From a virus: a stretch of 41,833 bases of DNA. The stretch spans positions 1-41,833 of the IMG/VR virus record IMGVR_UViG_3300005264_000014. The stretch is one strand, 5' to 3'. Of the stretch, positions 16,274-26,022 are shown piece by piece; position 1 is the stretch's first letter, and the number at the start of each line of letters is the position of its first letter. The notes under the pieces are model-generated. The model saw only the letters and a program-made list of their open reading frames with translations. It made no database searches and was not told where the DNA came from. Made by a program: the position numbers and the translations under genes.

Positions 16274-19200
16274 TTGAGTAATATTATTGATATTATAATA
16301 AGGGCTGATATTGAAGGGGAAGGGAATCTTAAGGATCTGAATAAGGGGCTAGGGAATATGGATCTTTCCATGAAGGGATTAACAACTTCCCTAGCTAAAG
16401 CTACAGCTTCTTTAGGGGCTTTTTATTTAAGCCTTCAGGGAATCAAAAGGGGCTTTACAGAATCAGTAAAATTATTTACTTCCTTTGATGATACTATGCG
16501 GGCTGTTCAAGCTGTTTCTGGGGCTACAGGTCAAGAATTCCAGAAACTAACTGATCTAGCTAAACAAATGGGGGAAGAAACAAGATTCACAGCTACAGAA
16601 TCAGCTGAAGCCTTAAAGATTCTAGCCCAGGCTGGGCTTGAAGCTTCTGAATCTATGGAAGCCCTTCCACAAGTTCTAGCCCTTTCAGCTTCTTCTGGGG
16701 CTGGGCTGGCTGAATCAACTTCTATTCTAACTAGAATAATGGCGGGTTATGGATTAACAGCTAATGAATTAGGTCATGTTAATGATGTTCTAGTTAAAAC
16801 TTTTACTTCTACTAATACAACTATAAATGATCTGGGGGAAACTTTTAAATATGTAGGGCCGTTAGGGAAGGCTTTAGGAATAGATATAGAAGAATTATCA
16901 GCTACTATAGGAATCCTGGGGAATGCTGGAATAGTAGGATCTAAAGCTGGAACAGATCTGAAGGCTATCCTAGTGGCGTTATCAGCCCCTACTAAAAAGG
17001 CTGGAAAGTTATTTAAAAAGTTAGGTGTTGATACTCAAGAGATGGGAATTGATTTAGCTGATTCAGCTTCAGCTTTAGAATCATTAGGTGTAACTGTTCT
17101 GGATAATCAAGGGAAAATGAAGCCCTTTGTAGATATTCTGGAAGAAGTATCTATAGGATTAGCAAAGATTCCAGAAGAAGGAAAAAGATCAGGGATAGCT
17201 ATGGAAATCTTTGGAAAAAGGGCTGGGCCGGCTATGCTGGCTTTAGTTGAACAGGGATCTGGGGCTATAGCTAAACTAAGAAAAGAAATAGATGAAGCTG
17301 GGGGGATAGGAATAAAAACAGCTGAAATAATGGAATCAGGATTAGGGGGATCTTTCAGAAGATTAAAATCTGTAGTTGAATCCCTGGGAATAAATTTTGC
17401 TTCTGAATTTGCGCCCGCCCTTCAGGAACTAACTGAAATAGCTATTGAATTTCTAGCTACTTTCAGAGATACAGCTTTGATCCAGCTGGGGGGATTAGTT
17501 TCTGATGTATTCACATTAGGGGGGGCTTTAAGTGAAGCTGAATCAACAGCCTGGAGTATTAATGAATCTTTCAAAGCTATAGCTTCAGTTATTGGATTAG
17601 TAAGAATAGGCTTACAAACAATAGCTTTAGGATTCAAGGAAGGAATAATAACTGTATTAGATGGAATAGTTACAGCTTTCCAGGCTATAGCTGAAGAAGC
17701 TTCAAAGATTCCCTTCCTGGGGGATAATATAACTAGAAGCTTGAAGGAATCAGCTGATCAGCTTCAGCTTATGAGTTATAACCTTGAACAACAGGTTATA
17801 GAAAATTTTTATGAATATGCTGATTCTGTTACTAAGATTAAAAATGATCTAGCTAAAATGTTTGAAGAAACAAATAAGGGGGGAAAAGAATCAGCTGAAA
17901 CTTATAAGGAAATAAAAAATCAAGTTGATGAACTGGGGAAGAAGTTAATAGATGGGAAAATAACACAGAAGGAATATAATGATACTGTTAAGATCTATGA
18001 ACAGGAAGCTAAAAAGGCTTTCAAGGCTGGATCAACTGAACTTAAAAAGATTACAAAGCTGTTACAGGTGTCAAAAGAAGAAACCACTAAGACCGCACAG
18101 GAAACTGATGTATATCAGAAAAGCATGAAGGAATTAGGAATTTCAGTTGATGAAGTTTCCCAGGGATTAACTGAAACAGGTCAAGCTTCAGTTGATGCTT
18201 TTAATATACTAGCTGAAGGATCAGCTAAAGTAGCTTCCAGAATGAAGGGAACTTCTGAACAAGTAGCTAGATTCCTGGAAGATGTTGAAAAGAAGGGCTT
18301 ACTAGCTGGGGATGCTTTAGTTCATGCGTTTGAAGAAGGGATTGACACAGCTAAAACAGTGGGGGATATTGAAGCCCTTGTTTCAGCTTTAAAGGATGCT
18401 AGGGAAGCTGGGGAAATAACTACTGTAGGGCTAGCTGATGGAATGGAATTAGCTAGGGATAAGGCTTCAGAACTGGCTTCCCAGGCTATAACTACTTCAA
18501 GTGATATAGGATCTTTAGCTAATATAATGAAAGCCATAAAGGAATCTTCCTTTGATTTTGGAAATGAACTTGAACAAAGTTTGATTCCTGAACTTTCAAA
18601 GCTTTCAACTATGGATCTAACTAAACTTCAGAATCAGCTGGATACTTTATTTGATCAAGGAATAGCTGATGCTTCAACTTTTGATAATGTTACTGATGCT
18701 ATAGCTTCAACTTTATCAGAAAAATTAGGTGTTTCAGCTAGGGATTTTGAAACTAATATAACTAGGGCTGTTTCAACTTCTGTAGCTGATCTGGAACTTC
18801 TATCTGAAACAGGAAAAGCTTCTGGGGAAGTTCTTCAGGAAGCCTTTCAGAACATAATAGATAAGGCTGAAACAGAAGAAGATTTTAATCATCTTACTGA
18901 AAAGCTTCAGGAATTTCAGGAACAAGGTGTTCTTTCAGCTGAACAAGTTAAAGAAGCTATGGGGGGGATAAGTGAAGCTGTAGGGGATATTTCCCCTAAT
19001 GTTGATGCAATATCTGAAGGGATGGATCAAGCTACTGTTTCAGCTGGGGAATTTACTGAAGGAATGATTCAATCCCAGGAACAGGCTGATGCTTATATTG
19101 AAAAACAGAATGAAGCTTTCCAGGATCTAAATGCTGGATTTGATGCTGGAACTGTTTCAGCTGATCAGCTTACTGAAGGAACTGATAAAATAACTGAAAA

Positions 19201-20095
19201 TATCAAACAGGCTGAAGAAGCTGCGTTTGATTTAGGGGATGCTGTTGAAGATGCTGGGGATACTTTATCAGCCCCAGTTCTAGTTCCCTGGCCGAGAGAT
19301 ATAGGAAGGGCTGTTGATGAAATAGGTGTTGATCTGAAAAGGCTTCAAGATGTTATCTTTACTGATCATTTAGATGAAATAAGTAAATATGGATCTGAAT
19401 ATGCTTTCAATATAAATAAGCTGTATGATAAAATGAGGCAAATTATAGGGAATACAGCTGATCAGATTGATGAAGTAAGGCTTCAAATGCAATACATGTC
19501 GGAATCTGGGAATGTTGATATAGATACTATTAACAGGATGATAGATGAAATAGAAGTTCTGGATGATGCTACACTGGATGAACTAAGGGGGGAAGTAGCT
19601 GATCTGGAAGATCAGATTGATTCAGCTAGGGAAACAGCTGAAGGCTTTGTTGAAGATTTTACAAGGGAACTTTTACAGCTTGAAGGGGATGCTTTAGAAC
19701 TTGAAAAACATGAATATGAAACAAGGAAGGCTGAACTGGAAGAACTTCTGGAAGGGGCTGTTGATGAAGCTACTAGAAGGGAACTTCAACAGGCTTTGAA
19801 ACTTCTGGAAGAACTTCATAGAAAGAAGCTTGAAGATATTGAAGCTGAAGAAGAAGCTAGAAGGGAATCAGCTGAAAGATCAGCTGAATATGAAGAAAAT
19901 CTTCTGGATAGGGAAGAAGGGGATATTGAACTTACTGATACTGGGGATATAAGAGAAGTAACTAATGTAGTAAATCAAGATATTAATGTTACTATTAATG
20001 CTCCGCATTCAGTTCATGAAGATTATGTTAGGGAAGATGTTGTTCCTATACTTCAGGAAATAGGCTTTGAAGCTACAGGGGGAAATAATCAATAA
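16274..20095 (+). CDS. Tail tape measure protein
   Basis: A 1273-residue protein starting at TTG 16274, directly after the frameshift product's stop, with AAGGAA upstream. Residues about 75-250 match the TP901-1-type tape measure core: 'FDDTMRAVQAVSGATGQEFQKLTDLAKQMG', 'TEALKILAQAGL'-like repeats and 'GYGLTANELGHVNDVLVKTF'. A hydrophobic region follows at about 440-480. The rest is long alpha-helical repeats ('...GEALVHAFEEGID...'), ending in a Glu/Arg-rich coiled coil. It sets tail length and is probably injected with the DNA. Confidence 0.9.
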   Translation: MSNIIDIIIRADIEGEGNLKDLNKGLGNMDLSMKGLTTSLAKATASLGAFYLSLQGIKRGFTESVKLFTSFDDTMRAVQAVSGATGQEFQKLTDLAKQMGEETRFTATESAEALKILAQAGLEASESMEALPQVLALSASSGAGLAESTSILTRIMAGYGLTANELGHVNDVLVKTFTSTNTTINDLGETFKYVGPLGKALGIDIEELSATIGILGNAGIVGSKAGTDLKAILVALSAPTKKAGKLFKKLGVDTQEMGIDLADSASALESLGVTVLDNQGKMKPFVDILEEVSIGLAKIPEEGKRSGIAMEIFGKRAGPAMLALVEQGSGAIAKLRKEIDEAGGIGIKTAEIMESGLGGSFRRLKSVVESLGINFASEFAPALQELTEIAIEFLATFRDTALIQLGGLVSDVFTLGGALSEAESTAWSINESFKAIASVIGLVRIGLQTIALGFKEGIITVLDGIVTAFQAIAEEASKIPFLGDNITRSLKESADQLQLMSYNLEQQVIENFYEYADSVTKIKNDLAKMFEETNKGGKESAETYKEIKNQVDELGKKLIDGKITQKEYNDTVKIYEQEAKKAFKAGSTELKKITKLLQVSKEETTKTAQETDVYQKSMKELGISVDEVSQGLTETGQASVDAFNILAEGSAKVASRMKGTSEQVARFLEDVEKKGLLAGDALVHAFEEGIDTAKTVGDIEALVSALKDAREAGEITTVGLADGMELARDKASELASQAITTSSDIGSLANIMKAIKESSFDFGNELEQSLIPELSKLSTMDLTKLQNQLDTLFDQGIADASTFDNVTDAIASTLSEKLGVSARDFETNITRAVSTSVADLELLSETGKASGEVLQEAFQNIIDKAETEEDFNHLTEKLQEFQEQGVLSAEQVKEAMGGISEAVGDISPNVDAISEGMDQATVSAGEFTEGMIQSQEQADAYIEKQNEAFQDLNAGFDAGTVSADQLTEGTDKITENIKQAEEAAFDLGDAVEDAGDTLSAPVLVPWPRDIGRAVDEIGVDLKRLQDVIFTDHLDEISKYGSEYAFNINKLYDKMRQIIGNTADQIDEVRLQMQYMSESGNVDIDTINRMIDEIEVLDDATLDELRGEVADLEDQIDSARETAEGFVEDFTRELLQLEGDALELEKHEYETRKAELEELLEGAVDEATRRELQQALKLLEELHRKKLEDIEAEEEARRESAERSAEYEENLLDREEGDIELTDTGDIREVTNVVNQDINVTINAPHSVHEDYVREDVVPILQEIGFEATGGNNQ

Positions 20096-23000
20096 TGACT
20101 TGTACAAGATTCCTATACAATGATAAAAATCTTTTAAAGGATGCTGATGTTATAGCTTCTGATATGAAGCCTTCTGAAAATGCTGTAACTATTACAGAAA
20201 TAATCAGAACTGGAACTGGGGCTGTAAGGCTGGGGGGAACTTTTACAGGGGATCAAGATACTGTTTACAGAATAAAGATAGTTACTGATGTTTCTTCACA
20301 AGTAACTATTTCAGAAATAGAATTTCAAGGAATAGGGAATGGGGATCTTACTGAAGCTTTAGCTACTGGGCTTGATGCACAGGATCTTGAAGTTGAACTT
20401 ATAGATCTGGGAACTGAAACAACTTATGCTTTCCTTCCTTTATATGGGGGAATTTTAAGGGCTGTTGTAACTGGGCCGATAGGAAATAATCTTTTCTTAT
20501 CAACTAATACTTCAGGGATAACTAGAACTGATCTTCCCTTTACTGTATTCAATGATATGGGGGAAGATGATAATCAATTTGAAGGATCTGAATATTTCTA
20601 TGGGGATGATTACTGTAAACCTTTGGATGATTTTGGGAATGTTGATCCTACAACTAAAAGAATCAGCTTTGGTACTGATCCCCAGGTGTATAAGATGTAT
20701 AGGGAATGGACTGGCTACAAGTGGATTTATCATATAACACCTTCAATAGTTAGACCTGTTACAGCTGGAACTATTGTTAAGGAAGTTACTGGATCTTATT
20801 CGGCTACTGTTTCTGATGGAATAGATACTGATTCCTTCCCTGGAATAATAACTAGATATGATTTTCTTAATGCTGTTCTAACTACAGCTTCCCTTGTAAC
20901 TTATGAAGGGGCTGTTTCCCAGGATTACACACCTGAAGGAATGGCTACTATAGATTTTGATATTGTTACTGAACCTTTTAACCTTCCTATAATTCCTGAA
21001 GGATCAATATATGTTGAAGAAATTAAATCAACAGATCTTCAGCTTTCAATAGATCCTGATCATCCTACTGAAAAAGTAACTATAGAATGTATCAATAATG
21101 ATTCTGTAACTAATGAAGAATGGTCTGTTAGGGGGGAAGTATCAGGATTAAGGGCTATTAGTGCAACTACTAATATTTTATTTACTGATCCCCTGGGCTA
21201 TGTAGCTTTTAAGATTCCCCCCAGGGAAGCCCCTTCAACTGATGTAGGATTTAGGATTGTAGGAATTGATTATGCTTCCAGGGGCGGGGGGGAATATAAA
21301 CCGCCTATATGTCCTGATCTTTTAACTTTAGGAACTGGGGCTTTACCTAAAACAATAACTTTAGAATATAAAGAAAGGGATGAACTAGCTGATGATTGTG
21401 AATGTGAAGGAACAAGTTATGAAGGACAAGTAAAGCCTTCATGTTTAGGATATTCAGGAAGCTTTTCTGAAGGAGGTGGAATAGTGGAAATTGAAATAAA
21501 AAAGCGTCTTTATGAATTATATAAATGGCGTAATGAATTTATTCAAACTAATGTTTCTGATCTAACTGATTTTACTGGATTTAATGCTGATGCTGGATTT
21601 TACTTCCGTTATGTTGTGGGCTTTGGTTATGATAGGGCTGATATTGATATGTGTAAAAGATTAACAGGTGTATTTCATTCAGCTTTAAATCAGATTCAGG
21701 AACATGAAACAACAGGAATCCAGGAATGGGAATCTGTTAAAACTTATGAAATAGGGAATATAGTTAGGGCTACTAATCCTTTAACTAATTTTTATTTCAA
21801 ATGTACTAAAGATGGGAATTCTGATATTGGGGAACCGCCCTGGGCTACTATTCCTGATATTGGGGATATTATTCAGGATGCAACTACTGAATGGGTTAAT
21901 ATGGGGGAAATTCCTTTAGGGTTATGGGATCAAAGATTTGCTGAAATGAAACTTGATCTTGTTATAATTGAAGGAAGGGAAGGGGGAAAATTCTGGCGCA
22001 ATATGAATCTATATGATACTATTGATTTAATCCATTCAGAAGAATATAAGCCTAATCATGTATATGTTTCACCTGATGATCATATATTTCCTATAGGAAC
22101 TTTACCGCCTGGGTGGCCGTTAGAACCTGAAACACCTATTAATCATCCTTATGTTATTACAACAGTTATAGGGGGAACTTCCCCAGCTTTACCAGAACCT
22201 AACTTTGATCTATTTCCCTATAATACTCATATAGCATTAGGGCCGGACACCTGGGAAGTTATGAAAGTAAAATATGATTATGCTACAAGCTTATCTAAAA
22301 TGTTTGATGCTTTTTCTAGTCATGCTGAATATTTCCTGGATCAATATAGGGTTGAAATGGATAGAATCCTAGTAGCTTCAGATCTTGAACCGATATACCC
22401 TTTTGAATTAGCTGGCATAGGTAGCAGTATTGAAGGCGGTCTATGCTGGCAAGATAAAGAAGCTGAATCCCATTACTGGGAAGTTGAAAATGGGGCTAGG
22501 CTTCCAGCCTTCAATAATGTTGTATATCATTCCTGTATTAATACTTTTGATGAAGATACAGGGGAAGAAGTAGTTGTTCCTACTTTTGAATATGCCTTTG
22601 TTATTAAAGTTGAATGTCCTGTTCATTTAAAAGTAGGGGATAAGATTACACTTCAGATAACAGGGAACTTTAAAACTTATGAAGTAGGGGATAATATTCA
22701 GATCCCTGTTATCTTTTCTAGTCCCCAGGGATTAGCTGGGGGACAAATAGGGAATAATCTTTTAACTTGGCGGGTTTCTGGAACTGTAGATTCATTTATT
22801 GATTATGTATTTGATAAGGATTCCCCTGTTCCCTATTCTGATAATGGGCTTGAATTTCTTATAACACCTGGAACAATCCCCTTTGAATTAACTTCAGCTG
22901 GAACTAAGTTCCTGTTCAGTATTGAATCAGGTCAATTCCAGTATCAAAGGGAATCTCAACCGTGGTCTGGAAATCTGAATATTAATACAGGTGGTGTTCC

Positions 23001-23778
23001 TATAATTGATGGGCTTGAAGCTTTATTCTATCCAGGTCCGAAGCCCAGCTTTCAGATAGATGATCTTTATACTTTCCTAGCTGAACAGAAATATAGCCCC
23101 TTTCATACTATGGATTTTGATGAAGAATTCTTTTCCTGGAATGGATCAACAGTAACTTTAACTTATTATTTTGGGGCTTTAGGGAAGAAGTTTGATTCCT
23201 TTGCTTTATGGCATTCCTTACCTGAAGGAAGTACTGTTCAATTCTATGGATCTAATAATGGAACTTCCTGGGATCTTTTAGATACTTTAGCCTATAATGA
23301 AGATCTGATTGTTTCCTTCCTATCTAGCCCAGTAAATTATAGATGGGTTAGATTATATCTTGATAATGCTACTGATGGGAAGCTTTATCATGTTCATGTT
23401 TCTGAAGCCTGGGATATTTCAGTTCAGCCCCAGAAAGTTGAAATCAATGATAGGTATGCTATGACTTCTGGGGCTGGATATTCAAGATCTGGAAGATACA
23501 TAGGAAGGGGAACTGGGGGAACAGTGGGCTGGAATAGGTGGCTGAAGTTTGAAGATGTAAAAAATATTAAGTCAATGATAAGATACTTGAAGGAAAATAA
23601 TGAAGAACCTTGTATTTTTATTCCTAATCTTTCTTATCCTGATAGATCTTATCTTGTAAAGATTGATACTAATAAATATAATATTACTGATAGATATAAG
23701 TTTGTTCCAGCTGATGATACTAAAGAACCGCAGAATAGATATTCTGTTGAACTTCCACTTGAAGGAATTATTTTATGA
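20095..23778 (+). CDS. Giant tail-tip protein with carbohydrate-binding-like modules
   Basis: A 1227-residue beta-rich protein downstream of the tape measure, the usual place of distal tail and tip proteins. About residues 540-600 read like a carbohydrate-binding insert of the type W-x-YEIGNIV ... YFKCTKDG ... EPPW ... EWVNMG. About residues 1020-1110 ('FDSFALWHSLPEGSTVQFYGSNNGTSW' and following) look like an F5/8C discoidin-like domain. 'CECEG' and 'CLGYSG' near residues 445-460 may form a small metal or disulfide knot. Likely the main host-contact scaffold at the tail tip. The exact family is not recognised. Confidence 0.65.
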   Translation: MTCTRFLYNDKNLLKDADVIASDMKPSENAVTITEIIRTGTGAVRLGGTFTGDQDTVYRIKIVTDVSSQVTISEIEFQGIGNGDLTEALATGLDAQDLEVELIDLGTETTYAFLPLYGGILRAVVTGPIGNNLFLSTNTSGITRTDLPFTVFNDMGEDDNQFEGSEYFYGDDYCKPLDDFGNVDPTTKRISFGTDPQVYKMYREWTGYKWIYHITPSIVRPVTAGTIVKEVTGSYSATVSDGIDTDSFPGIITRYDFLNAVLTTASLVTYEGAVSQDYTPEGMATIDFDIVTEPFNLPIIPEGSIYVEEIKSTDLQLSIDPDHPTEKVTIECINNDSVTNEEWSVRGEVSGLRAISATTNILFTDPLGYVAFKIPPREAPSTDVGFRIVGIDYASRGGGEYKPPICPDLLTLGTGALPKTITLEYKERDELADDCECEGTSYEGQVKPSCLGYSGSFSEGGGIVEIEIKKRLYELYKWRNEFIQTNVSDLTDFTGFNADAGFYFRYVVGFGYDRADIDMCKRLTGVFHSALNQIQEHETTGIQEWESVKTYEIGNIVRATNPLTNFYFKCTKDGNSDIGEPPWATIPDIGDIIQDATTEWVNMGEIPLGLWDQRFAEMKLDLVIIEGREGGKFWRNMNLYDTIDLIHSEEYKPNHVYVSPDDHIFPIGTLPPGWPLEPETPINHPYVITTVIGGTSPALPEPNFDLFPYNTHIALGPDTWEVMKVKYDYATSLSKMFDAFSSHAEYFLDQYRVEMDRILVASDLEPIYPFELAGIGSSIEGGLCWQDKEAESHYWEVENGARLPAFNNVVYHSCINTFDEDTGEEVVVPTFEYAFVIKVECPVHLKVGDKITLQITGNFKTYEVGDNIQIPVIFSSPQGLAGGQIGNNLLTWRVSGTVDSFIDYVFDKDSPVPYSDNGLEFLITPGTIPFELTSAGTKFLFSIESGQFQYQRESQPWSGNLNINTGGVPIIDGLEALFYPGPKPSFQIDDLYTFLAEQKYSPFHTMDFDEEFFSWNGSTVTLTYYFGALGKKFDSFALWHSLPEGSTVQFYGSNNGTSWDLLDTLAYNEDLIVSFLSSPVNYRWVRLYLDNATDGKLYHVHVSEAWDISVQPQKVEINDRYAMTSGAGYSRSGRYIGRGTGGTVGWNRWLKFEDVKNIKSMIRYLKENNEEPCIFIPNLSYPDRSYLVKIDTNKYNITDRYKFVPADDTKEPQNRYSVELPLEGIIL

Positions 23779-24155
23779 TAAAAGAAGAAAAAGAAATAAT
23801 AAATAAACTTCTTAAGGAACTGGATATTATCAGGAAGGAAGAAGATTTTAAAGTATATGGATTTGGGGCTGGCTTTAAATATAATGAATGGTATAAGGAT
23901 CTGGATCAGTTCATTTCTAGCCCTACTATTTCAATGGAAGCTTTGCTTATCTCGAGACATTTAAAAGTATTAGCTGTTAGTTATGCTTTAGTTCAGGGGA
24001 ATGATCTAACATATATAAATCATGTTAGGAATCTTATTGATGAAGGGCTTGATCCTGAACTGAAGAAGAAGATTGAAAAGAATAAGAAACCTGAAAAGAA
24101 GAAAACAACTAAGAAGAAAGCCCCTAAAAAGAAACCTATAAAGAAAAAGAAATGA
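23775..24155 (+). CDS. Small tail-associated protein with poly-Lys tail
   Basis: A 126-residue helical protein. The first 95 residues are ordinary in composition; the last 30 are almost all Lys, Pro and Thr, a flexible cationic tail that could bind DNA, membrane or acidic partner proteins. It overlaps both neighbours by ATGA, so it belongs to the tail-tip translational unit. Function unknown. Confidence 0.6.
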   Translation: MIKEEKEIINKLLKELDIIRKEEDFKVYGFGAGFKYNEWYKDLDQFISSPTISMEALLISRHLKVLAVSYALVQGNDLTYINHVRNLIDEGLDPELKKKIEKNKKPEKKKTTKKKAPKKKPIKKKK

Positions 24156-24493
24156 TATGGATTATAATACATTCAGATCCCCCCAGGATCTTTTACTTAA
24201 AGAAAGATGATTATTCATTCTTTGATAATAAATATCTTTCATATAGGATTCTAGCTAATGTTGAAACAATTAGAAATGATGTTGATGTTTCTATTGATGG
24301 ATCTGGGGAAAATGCTTCTACTAAAGTAAGCTTTCATAATGCTAAAAATCAATTCTATGATCTGTATTCTGAAGATCCCCCACTTCTGGAAGAAGCTGTT
24401 ATCTATAAAGATGATTGGATAAGGCTGTTCAGGGGCTATATAACAGATCTATCCCTGGGGGAATCCACAGCTTCTATAACTATAAAGGCTTAA
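24152..24493 (+). CDS. Tail hub-like protein, N-terminal part
   Basis: A 113-residue beta-strand-rich protein with 'GENASTKVSFHNAKNQFYDLYSEDPPLL' and 'DDWIRLFRGYITDLSLGESTASITIKA', a pattern seen at the N-terminus of baseplate hub/tail-tip proteins. The next gene starts 4 bp after its stop in another frame and reads like the continuation. The pair may be a naturally split hub. Confidence 0.55.
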   Translation: MIWIIIHSDPPRIFYLKKDDYSFFDNKYLSYRILANVETIRNDVDVSIDGSGENASTKVSFHNAKNQFYDLYSEDPPLLEEAVIYKDDWIRLFRGYITDLSLGESTASITIKA

Positions 24494-24497
24494 TGAT

Positions 24498-25562
24498 ATG
24501 GCTGTATTCCCATTAAATGAAAAGATTAACTTAAGAAACAGCTCGGAATGGCCGTCTTATGAAGCTGTAGAAACACTGATTCAAGCTTATGGGACTGTTA
24601 CTATTAAGCCTGTTAGATATGACAACAGGGGCTTTATATGGTTTCTAGCTGATCATCCTATAACAAATGTTCATGAAGTAAGGGATGAAGAAGGGGATAT
24701 AGGCTTTACATGGTATAATGAAATTGATCACCTGGGGAATCAATGTTCTTTCATGGAAACAGATTCTTCCATGAAGGGGATAGAATTCCAGGCTACTATT
24801 GAAGGGAAAAAACATCCTGTAACAGCTAATACTTTAATAAAAGAACCTTCTGATGTTATTACTGATATATTCAATCTGAATCCTAATGTTCAGTTCCAGG
24901 AATCTGATATTGATATTTATAAAAGGGATTGTCAAGAACTGGGGATTCAAATAGATGGAATCCTGGGGGATCATGATCAGAGTACACAATATTACTTCAA
25001 TCAAATTAAGGCTTCTACTGGATCTGTTTGGGGGGGGGCTTTGAAAAACATCTTCAGGATCTTCCCCAGGATAGAAGTTCCTGAAGCTGAATACATAGCT
25101 AAGAATCTTACTAAAAAGAATCTTTATACTGTTAATGCTGTTTCAAATTATAATGATATAAAAACAATCTTAAGGATCAACTATAACTTCAATCATGTTA
25201 CAGGTGTTCCCCAGGAAGTTCTTCAGCTGGAATCTGTTGAAGGTGTTAAAAAATATAGATTAACTAAAGAAGTAAACTTTTACTGGATCCGATCAGGAAG
25301 ATTAGCCTGGAAGATAGGGGAAAGAATTCTGAAGTTCTGGGCTAGAAAAAAATGGAAAGTAACTTTTTCTTCCCAGGAAGAACTTATTTCTGGGGAATAT
25401 TCTAACTTTAATCATCCTGGGATTCCTGGGGATCAGGCTGATTATATGGTATTAAAATCTAATGTTAAGCCCACTGGAACAGGGGGGGATTATTCAATAT
25501 ATATTCCTGTAGGGACTATTCCAGAAGTAGCTATAACTTATCAATCTGAATCCTTTGATTAA
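24498..25562 (+). CDS. Tail hub-like protein, C-terminal part
   Basis: A 354-residue protein. 'TIKPVRYDNRGFIWFLADHPITNVHEVRDEEG' followed by several beta-strands and 'FWARKKWKVTFSSQEELISGEYSNFNHPGIPG' is consistent with a tail-tip hub domain. The ATG lies 4 bp downstream of the preceding stop with only a weak AAAGG site, suggesting termination-reinitiation coupling. No peptidase motif seen. Confidence 0.55.
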   Translation: MAVFPLNEKINLRNSSEWPSYEAVETLIQAYGTVTIKPVRYDNRGFIWFLADHPITNVHEVRDEEGDIGFTWYNEIDHLGNQCSFMETDSSMKGIEFQATIEGKKHPVTANTLIKEPSDVITDIFNLNPNVQFQESDIDIYKRDCQELGIQIDGILGDHDQSTQYYFNQIKASTGSVWGGALKNIFRIFPRIEVPEAEYIAKNLTKKNLYTVNAVSNYNDIKTILRINYNFNHVTGVPQEVLQLESVEGVKKYRLTKEVNFYWIRSGRLAWKIGERILKFWARKKWKVTFSSQEELISGEYSNFNHPGIPGDQADYMVLKSNVKPTGTGGDYSIYIPVGTIPEVAITYQSESFD

Positions 25563-25572
25563 GGGGGAACTA

Positions 25573-26013
25573 ATGCCGAACTTTACAAATGATGGAACTA
25601 AAAGGCTTCATGTTATTGGAATTGATGGAAAGAAAATAACTGTTGAACCTGGGGATGCTTTTGAATCCTATTTAAGATGTGAAAAGATTTTTCCTGATGT
25701 TACTTTAGTAGGGGAAGATCCTTATCTGGAAGAAGTATTTAGGCTTATTGAACTTACTTTTACAATAGCTGAAACACAAGTTATAACATTAACTGATGAA
25801 GAAGTTCTGGAAGCTAAAAGAATTGTTATGTATGCTGGGGGATCAGCCTTTACAGCTGAAATCAGGCTGAATCATGCTTCAGCTTCTATCAGAAGGAAGA
25901 TAGATATTGATAGGGGCTTATTCGGTGTTACTATTGAATTGGATAGACAAGTTCAAACTATTAGAATTACTTCTAATGGGGCTGGAACTTTACATGCTTA
26001 TCCTGAAAGATAG
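25573..26013 (+). CDS. Small beta-rich tail-tip protein
   Basis: A 146-residue protein. ATG 25573 has TTAAGGGGGA upstream and is preferred to TTG 25555, which overlaps the previous stop region. The N-terminal 50 residues resemble a short knob ('KRLHVIGIDGKKITVEPGD') found in phage baseplate-associated proteins. The rest is alternating charged strands. No known family. Followed by the fibre genes. Confidence 0.6.
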   Translation: MPNFTNDGTKRLHVIGIDGKKITVEPGDAFESYLRCEKIFPDVTLVGEDPYLEEVFRLIELTFTIAETQVITLTDEEVLEAKRIVMYAGGSAFTAEIRLNHASASIRRKIDIDRGLFGVTIELDRQVQTIRITSNGAGTLHAYPER

Positions 26014-26022
26014 GGGGAACTA

